A stretch of DNA of 64,000 nt from the NCBI GenBank assembly GCA_964467255.1, contig CAYXPR010000001.1:185563-249562 (forward strand). Direction: 5' to 3'. Shown piece after piece: positions 58,896-64,000 of this stretch. Below the pieces are notes generated by a model. That model saw only the letters and a list, made by a program, of their open reading frames with translations, made no database searches and was not told the DNA's origin. This DNA comes from CAYXPR01 sp964467255 (GTDB taxonomy: Bacteria > Pseudomonadota > Alphaproteobacteria > Rickettsiales > RGZB01). The translations under genes were made by a program, and so were the position numbers. The stretch's first letter is position 1. Each line of letters starts with the position of its first letter.

Positions 58896-58914
58896 AACTA
58901 ACTCCTATAACCCC

Positions 58915-59232
58915 TTAAGCCGTTTTGGCTTTTTTCTTGGGAGCGGCTTCCTTTTTCGCGACGGGCTTTTCGGCCTTTTTCGCTTTTGGCGCTGCTTCCT
59001 TTTTTTCTTTCTTCGGCTTTGCCGTTTTGGCAGGAGCCGCCGTACGCGCTGCATCATCATTCAGCAGCGTGTTAATGCGTGCGATAGAACGGCGCACCAC
59101 GCGGACGCGGGCCGTATTCGCAAGCTCGCCACTCACCTTTTGAAAGCGCAAGTTAAAGGCTTCCTTTTTCAGGTTCGTCAGCAACGTTTTCAGTTCGTCT
59201 TCCGTTTTGCCACGGAGCTCTACAATCTGCAT
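58915..59232 (-). CDS. rpmC: 50S ribosomal protein L29 with long Lys/Ala tail
   Basis: The product is 105 aa, but ordinary L29 has about 65. Residues 1-62 are the two-helix L29 (LRGKTEDELKTLLTNLKKEA, VRRSIARINTLLND). Residues about 63-105 form a tail of Ala, Lys, Pro and Glu. L29 borders the exit tunnel and helps recruit targeting factors, so a tail there could lie near the nascent chain; that is inference. Confidence 0.95.
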   Translation of the reverse strand: MQIVELRGKTEDELKTLLTNLKKEAFNLRFQKVSGELANTARVRVVRRSIARINTLLNDDAARTAAPAKTAKPKKEKKEAAPKAKKAEKPVAKKEAAPKKKAKTA

Positions 59233-59241
59233 GGCAATCTC

Positions 59242-59652
59242 CTAGTTAATACGTTTTACAAAGCGGGTTTTAATCGGCAGCTTCGCAGCGGCACGCTCAA
59301 GAGCGCCACGCGCGATATCTTCCGGAATCCCATCCACTTCAAACAGGATACGACCAGGAGCCACACGAGCTGCCCAGAATTCAGGTGTACCTTTACCGCT
59401 ACCCATACGTACTTCCGCCGGTTTGGTGGAAATAGGTACATCTGGGAAAATGCGAATCCAGAGGCGGCCAGCACGCTTCATGTGACGGGCAATCGTACGA
59501 CGTGCCGCCTCAATCTGACGCGCATCAATACGCTCAGGTTCAATTGCCTTCAGGCCATACTCGCCGAAACTCAGCACTGTACCACCTTTAGCGTTTCCGC
59601 GAATGCGACCCTTGTGGGCCTTACGGTATTTAGTCCTTTTTGGCTGCAACAT
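59242..59652 (-). CDS. rplP: 50S ribosomal protein L16
   Basis: The product is 136 aa, normal. MLQPKRTKYRKAHKGRIRGN starts it; MGSGKGTPEFWAARVAPGRI is the signature loop reaching the A site. It stands two bases after rpsC. Confidence 0.98.
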   Translation of the reverse strand: MLQPKRTKYRKAHKGRIRGNAKGGTVLSFGEYGLKAIEPERIDARQIEAARRTIARHMKRAGRLWIRIFPDVPISTKPAEVRMGSGKGTPEFWAARVAPGRILFEVDGIPEDIARGALERAAAKLPIKTRFVKRIN

Positions 59653-59654
59653 GG

Positions 59655-60380
59655 TTACAGTACCTCCACCTCAACTTGTGGCTCAGCGCGCTGCGTACGA
59701 GGAGTGGACGCATTGCCTTGGCCAGTGATACGTTTTTCATGGGCCATCGGATCATTTTCCATGATCTCACCTTTGAAGACCCATACTTTGATGCCAATCA
59801 CGCCATACGTCGTGCGGGCTTCAAATGTTCCATAGTCGATATCCGCACGCAGTGTGTGTAGCGGAACACGACCCTCACGGTACCATTCGAGGCGGGCGAT
59901 TTCAGCGCCACCCAAACGGCCGGAGCAGTTAATACGAATGCCGAGTGCACCGAGGCGCATGGCAGACTGCACTGCACGTTTCATTGCGCGGCGGAAAGCA
60001 ATACGGCGTTCCAGCTGCTGTGCGATGGACTGTGCAATCAGTTTCGCGTCGATTTCAGGCTTGCGGACTTCAACGATGTTCAGGTGAACTTCATCCGAAG
60101 TGTATTTCGCGAGATCCTTCTTAAGTACCTCAATATCCGCGCCTTTTTTGCCGATAATGATACCGGGCTTCGACGTGAAGAGCGTGATAATAACTTTTTT
60201 CGACGTTCTTTCAATGATAATCTTGCTAACAGAGGCTGTTTCCAGCTTTTTGTTAAGATATTTACGGATATTGATGTCCTGCATCAGCTTGTCGGAATAG
60301 TCTCTGCCAGCGTACCAGCGGGAATCCCAGGTACGGTTGACATTGACGCGGAAGCCGATTGGATTAACTTTCTGACCCAT
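59655..60380 (-). CDS. rpsC: 30S ribosomal protein S3
   Basis: The product is 241 aa. GQKVNPIGFRVNVNRTWDSR starts it, the KH domain carries PGIIIGKKGADIEVLKKDL with the GxxG loop, and the C-terminal domain has the LGIRINCSGRLGGAEIARLE signature. A tail of about 25 polar residues follows. S3 forms part of the mRNA entry site and helicase. Confidence 0.97.
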   Translation of the reverse strand: MGQKVNPIGFRVNVNRTWDSRWYAGRDYSDKLMQDINIRKYLNKKLETASVSKIIIERTSKKVIITLFTSKPGIIIGKKGADIEVLKKDLAKYTSDEVHLNIVEVRKPEIDAKLIAQSIAQQLERRIAFRRAMKRAVQSAMRLGALGIRINCSGRLGGAEIARLEWYREGRVPLHTLRADIDYGTFEARTTYGVIGIKVWVFKGEIMENDPMAHEKRITGQGNASTPRTQRAEPQVEVEVL

Positions 60381-60383
60381 GCA

Positions 60384-60758
60384 CTACTCCTTGCGCTCAC
60401 GAACGGTGATATAAATGTTGCTAAAGGGCTTTATAATTTTGCCAGCACGGCCACGCGCACGTGCATGGAAGCGCTTCATTACAATGCTCTTACCCACCGT
60501 GGCTTCGGCCACATAGAGGCTGTCCACGTTGAGGTTGTGATTGTTTTCCGCGTTGGCGATAGCAGACTGGAGCACTTTCTTCACTTCCACCGAAATACGG
60601 CGGTTGTTGAAGGTGAGCTGTGCCAGTGCTTCATTCGCGGACAGGCCACGGATAAGCTGGGCTACCAGATTCAGTTTGCGCGGGCTCGAGCGAAGGCTGC
60701 GGCCAATGGCGCCGGCTTCATTCTGTTCCCACTTCCTTGGTGTCGCTTTTTTACCCAT
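60384..60758 (-). CDS. rplV: 50S ribosomal protein L22
   Basis: The product is 124 aa. SLRSSPRKLNLVAQLIRGLS and the C-terminal hairpin with KRFHARARGRAGKIIKPFSN are typical. L22 lines the exit tunnel, and its loop is the site of macrolide resistance changes in other bacteria; nothing unusual is seen here. Confidence 0.97.
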   Translation of the reverse strand: MGKKATPRKWEQNEAGAIGRSLRSSPRKLNLVAQLIRGLSANEALAQLTFNNRRISVEVKKVLQSAIANAENNHNLNVDSLYVAEATVGKSIVMKRFHARARGRAGKIIKPFSNIYITVRERKE

Positions 60759-60768
60759 AAATACCTAC

Positions 60769-61068
60769 CTATTTCTTTGCTGCCGGAGCTGCGGCTTCGG
60801 CCTTCTTATCACCACCATGCGCGATAAACGTGCGGGTAGGGGCAAATTCGCCGAATTTATGGCCTACCATGTCTTCTTTCACCAATACGGGGATGAATTT
60901 ATGCCCGTTGTGAACCCCAAAGGTGAGGCCAACAAACTGTGGCAGAATTGTGGAGCGGCGTGACCAGGTTTTAATAACCTGATGACTGCTGCCGCCTTTA
61001 TGGGCTTCTTCTGCTTTCTTAAGCATGTAGCCATCCACAAATGGGCCTTTCCAAACCGAACGTGCCAT
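60769..61068 (-). CDS. rpsS: 30S ribosomal protein S19
   Basis: The product is 99 aa. SVWKGPFVDGYMLKK, WSRRSTILPQFVGLTFGVHN and GHKFGEFAPTRTF are standard; the last 14 residues (DKKAEAAAPAAKK) are a short Ala/Lys tail. S19 is in the head of the small subunit next to S13. Confidence 0.97.
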   Translation of the reverse strand: MARSVWKGPFVDGYMLKKAEEAHKGGSSHQVIKTWSRRSTILPQFVGLTFGVHNGHKFIPVLVKEDMVGHKFGEFAPTRTFIAHGGDKKAEAAAPAAKK

Positions 61069-61089
61069 AATCTTACGCTCCTAATCCTA

Positions 61090-61914
61090 TTACTTGCTCT
61101 TTTTATGTCTGCTGGTGACGATAAACTTATCCGTCTTTTTATTGTGACGGGTCTGCAGACCTTTCGCCTTCTGGCCCCACGGGGAGCACGGATGACGACC
61201 ACCATTGGTACGACCGCCCATCGGGTGATCGACCGGATTCATAGAAATACCGCGGTTGTGCGGACGGAAACCCAACCAACGCATACGGCCTGCTTTCGCA
61301 TAGACCCTGTTTTGGTGGTCGGGGTTTGATACCGCGCCAATCGTGGCGAGGCAGTCTGCATTCACCTTACGCACTTCGCCAGAACGGAGGCGGAGCAGCG
61401 CGAAACCGGCATCTTTACCTACCAGCTGCACAAAGCTGCCGGCAGCGCGGGCAATCTGCCCACCTTTGCCTTGCGTGAGTTCTACGTTGTGAATCACCGT
61501 ACCCACTGGAATGTTTTTCAGCGGCAGCGTGTTGCCGGGTTTAATGTCGGCGGTGCTGCTGGAAATCACTTTGTCACCTTTTTCAAGGCGCTGCGGTGCA
61601 AGGATATAGGCCTGTTCGCCATCCTTGTACGTGATCAGTGCGATGTAAGCGGTGCGGTTCGGATCATATTCCAAACGCTCTACCGTAGCTTCCACATCAA
61701 ACTTGCTGCGTTTGAAGTCAACAAGGCGGTAACGCTTTTTGTGACCGTTGCAACGGAAGCGGCTGGTCGTGTGGCCATAGTTATCGTGACCGGCACGGCT
61801 GTGTTTGCCTTCCGTCAGTGCTTTGACAGGCTTGCCTTTCCACAGTTCGCTACGGTCAACCTGAACGAGGCTGCGCAGCGACGGCGTGACTGGTTGGTAT
61901 GTTTTAAGTGCCAT
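61090..61914 (-). CDS. rplB: 50S ribosomal protein L2
   Basis: The product is 274 aa from ATG 61914 (MALKTYQPVTPSLRS). The C-terminal MNPVDHPMGG and GGRHPCSPWGQKAKG are the L2 signature near the peptidyl transferase centre. The frame is open 17 codons further into rplW, but ATG 61914 has GGGG at suitable spacing and lies one base after the rplW stop, so it is chosen. The length is normal. Confidence 0.97.
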   Translation of the reverse strand: MALKTYQPVTPSLRSLVQVDRSELWKGKPVKALTEGKHSRAGHDNYGHTTSRFRCNGHKKRYRLVDFKRSKFDVEATVERLEYDPNRTAYIALITYKDGEQAYILAPQRLEKGDKVISSSTADIKPGNTLPLKNIPVGTVIHNVELTQGKGGQIARAAGSFVQLVGKDAGFALLRLRSGEVRKVNADCLATIGAVSNPDHQNRVYAKAGRMRWLGFRPHNRGISMNPVDHPMGGRTNGGRHPCSPWGQKAKGLQTRHNKKTDKFIVTSRHKKSK

Positions 61915-61915
61915 A

Positions 61916-62206
61916 TTACACCCCTGCCATGATATCAATCGTTTCACCTTCGGCGAGCGTGACAATCGCCTTCTTCACGGCGGCGCGCTGACCCATGCGA
62001 CCACGGAAGTTTTTAATTTTGCCGTCTTGGTTGATGGTGTTCACGCTTTTCACTTTTACTTTGAAAAGGGCTTCAACGGCCTTTTTAATGTCCTGCTTCG
62101 TGGCATTCACATCGACCTTGAACGTCACCTTGCTCTGCTGAGAGAGCAGGGTAGACTTTTCCGTCACCAACGGGCTTCTAATTACGTCAAATTTCTTCAG
62201 GCTCAT
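61916..62206 (-). CDS. rplW: 50S ribosomal protein L23
   Basis: The product is 96 aa. FDVIRSPLVTEKSTLLSQQS, VKSVNTINQDGKIKNFRGRM and the acidic end are standard. L23 is the docking point for SRP and trigger factor at the exit tunnel. It overlaps rplD by four bases (ATGA). Confidence 0.97.
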   Translation of the reverse strand: MSLKKFDVIRSPLVTEKSTLLSQQSKVTFKVDVNATKQDIKKAVEALFKVKVKSVNTINQDGKIKNFRGRMGQRAAVKKAIVTLAEGETIDIMAGV

Positions 62207-62823
62207 ACAAAGCGCTCCTCTAACTGCTTGATGGCTGCTTTCGTCAGCACCAGCGTTTCATGACGCAGAATGTCATACACGTTGGCGCCTTTGGCAGGCA
62301 GAACATCCACATGTTTAATGTTGCGGGCGGCTTTCGCGAACTTTTCATTCAGTTCGTTCACGTCAATTACCAGCACTTTTTCGATGCCGAGCGCTTTGAA
62401 CTGCTTGGCGAGATCTTTGGTTTTTACAGGCGTGCCATCCGTGCCTTCCAGCACATAGAGCTTGCCATCAGCCTGTTTGGCAGAAAGAGCAACTTTCAGA
62501 CCAAGCTGGCGCACTTTTTTCTGCAGACCGGTTGCATGGCTGCGCACTACTGGGCCGTGTACGTTACCACCGCCACGCATCTGCGGCGCGCGGAGCGTAC
62601 CCTGACGGGCATTACCAGTGCCTTTCTGTGCAAACGGCTTTTTCGTCGTGCCGCTTACTTCAGACAAACCCTTGGTTTTATGCGTACCGGCGCGGCGTTT
62701 TGCCAGCTGCCAGTTCACCACACGGTGCAGAATGTCCTTACGAACTTCCACGCCGAAAATGGCTGCATTCAGTTCAATGTCTGAACCCTTTTTATTATCC
62801 AGCGTAATGACTTTCGCTTTCAT
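62203..62823 (-). CDS. rplD: 50S ribosomal protein L4
   Basis: The product is 206 aa. KTKGLSEVSGTTKKPFAQKG and GTGNARQGTLRAPQMRGGG form the extended tunnel loop. In E. coli L4 represses the S10 operon and binds its leader; the leader of this operon is outside the window. It sits between rplC and rplW. Confidence 0.97.
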   Translation of the reverse strand: MKAKVITLDNKKGSDIELNAAIFGVEVRKDILHRVVNWQLAKRRAGTHKTKGLSEVSGTTKKPFAQKGTGNARQGTLRAPQMRGGGNVHGPVVRSHATGLQKKVRQLGLKVALSAKQADGKLYVLEGTDGTPVKTKDLAKQFKALGIEKVLVIDVNELNEKFAKAARNIKHVDVLPAKGANVYDILRHETLVLTKAAIKQLEERFV

Positions 62824-62835
62824 GAGCGGGCTCCC

Positions 62836-63612
62836 TTAGTTCTTTGGCTGTTCAGGAGCGCCTTCCGCAGCAGGTGCTTCCGCACCAGCAGCAGGGACTT
62901 CCTGTGCAGCTTCCGTTTTAGCTTCCGCTTTCTTCGGGGCGGATTTCACGCCAGCCGGGAAGGGAAGGTTTGCTTGTTTGCCGACTTTCACAGCGTCGCT
63001 GATCAGTACGTAGCCGTTTTCAGCACCGGGAACGGCACCTTCCACGAGGATAAGGCCTTCGGCTTCATCCGTATCTACCACTTTCAGATTCTGTACCGTG
63101 ACGCGTTCATCACCATAGTGACCAGCCATTTTCTTGCCTGGGAACGTACGGCCTGGATCCTGACGGTTACCCGTGGAGCCGTGTGAACGGTGCGCGACAG
63201 ATACGCCGTGCGATGCTTCAAGACCCGCGAAGTTCCAGCGAACCATTACGCCCGTGAAACCGTGACCCTTGGAAGTACCAACCACGTCAACTTTCTGACC
63301 TTTTACGAAATGCGCGACGGACAGTTCCGTACCGACTTCGAGCAGGGCATCTTTTGATACGCGGAATTCAACGACTTTGGCTTTTGGCTCAACTTTGGCT
63401 TTTGCGAATTGGCCTTTCAGCGGCTTCTTCACATTTTTCGCCTTGCGCGTGCCAACACCAATCTGAACGGCGTTGTAACCATTTTTTTCTTCCGTGCGAA
63501 CACCCACTACCTGGCAGTTTTCCAGTTGCAGAACGGTCACGGGAACGTGGCGGCCTTCTTCATTATAGAAGCGGCTCATGCCAAGCTTTTTTGCTAATAA
63601 ACCGGTACGCAT
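62836..63612 (-). CDS. rplC: 50S ribosomal protein L3 with acidic Ala/Glu tail
   Basis: The product is 258 aa; usual L3 is about 210. MRTGLLAKKLGMSRFYNEEG starts it; GVSVAHRSHGSTGNRQDPGR and FPGKKMAGHYGDERVTVQNL are signatures. After about residue 215 follows a tail of Ala, Glu, Lys and Pro about 40 residues long, acidic in its second half, unlike the basic tails of L15 and L29. It overlaps rpsJ by one base. Confidence 0.97.
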   Translation of the reverse strand: MRTGLLAKKLGMSRFYNEEGRHVPVTVLQLENCQVVGVRTEEKNGYNAVQIGVGTRKAKNVKKPLKGQFAKAKVEPKAKVVEFRVSKDALLEVGTELSVAHFVKGQKVDVVGTSKGHGFTGVMVRWNFAGLEASHGVSVAHRSHGSTGNRQDPGRTFPGKKMAGHYGDERVTVQNLKVVDTDEAEGLILVEGAVPGAENGYVLISDAVKVGKQANLPFPAGVKSAPKKAEAKTEAAQEVPAAGAEAPAAEGAPEQPKN

Positions 63613-63932
63613 TATTCAGCTCCAATCACCTGAATGTTAACGTCCACACCTGCGGCCAGCTCAAGCTTACCGAGTGCTTCAATCGTCTGCGGCGTAGAGT
63701 GCACGATGTCGATCAGGCGCTTGTGTGTGCGCACTTCGAATTGCTCTTGCGATTCTTTATCGATATGCGGGCTACGCTTGATCGTAATGCGCTCGATGCG
63801 GCTCGGCAGCGGCACTGGGCCACGTGCTTCGGCACCGGTGCGCTTTACCGTGTTCACGATTTCCTTTGCGGAATTATCAAGAACGCGGTGATCAAACGCC
63901 TTTAGCCTGATACGGATTTTCTGGTTATCCAT
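63612..63932 (-). CDS. rpsJ: 30S ribosomal protein S10
   Basis: The product is 106 aa. NQKIRIRLKAFDHRVLDNSA and the loop PLPSRIERITIKRSPHIDKE are standard. S10 also acts as NusE in antitermination. It is 16 bases after tuf and heads the S10 operon in this arrangement. Confidence 0.98.
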   Translation of the reverse strand: MDNQKIRIRLKAFDHRVLDNSAKEIVNTVKRTGAEARGPVPLPSRIERITIKRSPHIDKESQEQFEVRTHKRLIDIVHSTPQTIEALGKLELAAGVDVNIQVIGAE

Positions 63933-63948
63933 AAATTATATCCCTTGC

Positions 63949-64000
63949 TTACTTAATAATCTTAGCTACGACACCCGCGCCGACGGTCCTGCCGCCTTCA
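63949..64000 (-). CDS. tuf: Elongation factor Tu, C-terminal end
   Basis: Only the last 16 codons and the stop (TAA at 63951-63949) are inside the window; the gene continues past the right edge. The readable end GGRTVGAGVVAKIIK is the conserved EF-Tu C-terminus of domain 3. EF-Tu delivers aminoacyl-tRNA to the ribosome. tuf directly before rpsJ is the common str-S10 junction in this class. Confidence 0.93.
   Translation of the reverse strand, partial: EGGRTVGAGVVAKIIK

Noticed and set aside
58777..59835. 352-codon + strand frame in the ribosomal cluster
   Set aside because: Runs antisense through rpsQ, rpmC, rplP and rpsC; Phe/Arg-rich low-complexity product reflecting Lys/Ala codons of the real genes.
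1..64000. CRISPR arrays, insertion sequences, prophage genes, toxin-antitoxin modules, tRNA genes
   Set aside because: No regularly spaced direct repeats, transposase or integrase genes (other than the housekeeping Xer), or cloverleaf sequences were seen; gaps between genes are too short for most of these.

Overview
The window is a dense, housekeeping-rich stretch of an alphaproteobacterial chromosome of moderate GC content (about half, by eye). The evidence is synteny: djlA - amidase - rnpB - mraZ; a complete dcw cell-wall and division cluster running murC-murB-ddl-ftsQ-ftsA; ftsZ followed by lpxC-bamD-recN-ligA; an usg-family gene; a XerD-type recombinase gene divergent from aroK-aroB; pal-cpoB-tilS-ftsH-glmM; and an S10/spc/alpha ribosomal supercluster. 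The genus cannot be assigned from the sequence alone. No tRNA or rRNA gene, insertion sequence, prophage or CRISPR array was seen.

Layout. 1-2258: end of djlA, a peptidoglycan amidase, RNase P RNA and a DUF1189-like membrane protein. 2259-22252: dcw cluster on the + strand (mraZ, rsmH, ftsL, ftsI, murE, murF, mraY, murD, ftsW, murG, murC, murB, ddl, ftsQ, ftsA, ftsZ), with many ATGA-type overlaps implying coupled translation. It is interrupted twice. An 83-codon ORF between rsmH and ftsL is a gapless copy of the rsmH 3' end. Two small unknown genes lie on the opposite strand between ftsA and ftsZ. 22295-30684: lpxC, bamD, recN, ligA, an aminopeptidase P homologue, rplU and rpmA. 30689-31863: a 119-bp palindrome, then obgE. 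31869-37595: a leftward operon (small membrane protein, secreted unknown protein, xerD, membrane protein, esterase, usg, glycosyltransferase, ygfZ). 37673-42276: aroK, aroB, a CBS-domain transporter, rnhA on the opposite strand, and a patatin. 42344-49707: leftward rpmE, thiD, glmM, ftsH, tilS, cpoB, pal. 49733-64000: leftward ribosomal cluster from tuf and rpsJ to rpoA and rplQ.

Function. The dcw genes make UDP-MurNAc-pentapeptide (MurB to MurF, Ddl), pass it to lipids I and II (MraY, MurG) and assemble the divisome (FtsL, I, W, Q, A, Z). LpxC, BamD, Pal and CpoB serve the outer membrane. FtsH is the usual regulator of LpxC. GlmM feeds the UDP-GlcNAc pool used by both wall and lipid A.

Most unusual signals: (1) the rsmH-tail duplication, whose two hairpins differ from the parent mainly by pair-preserving changes; (2) the two related small genes between ftsA and ftsZ, with a perfect CtrA-type box (TTAA-N7-TTAA) just upstream of the first; (3) a perfect 9-bp inverted repeat flanking the -35 element of the inferred ftsZ promoter; (4) the 119-bp palindrome in front of obgE; (5) a set of ribosomal proteins with long low-complexity tails.
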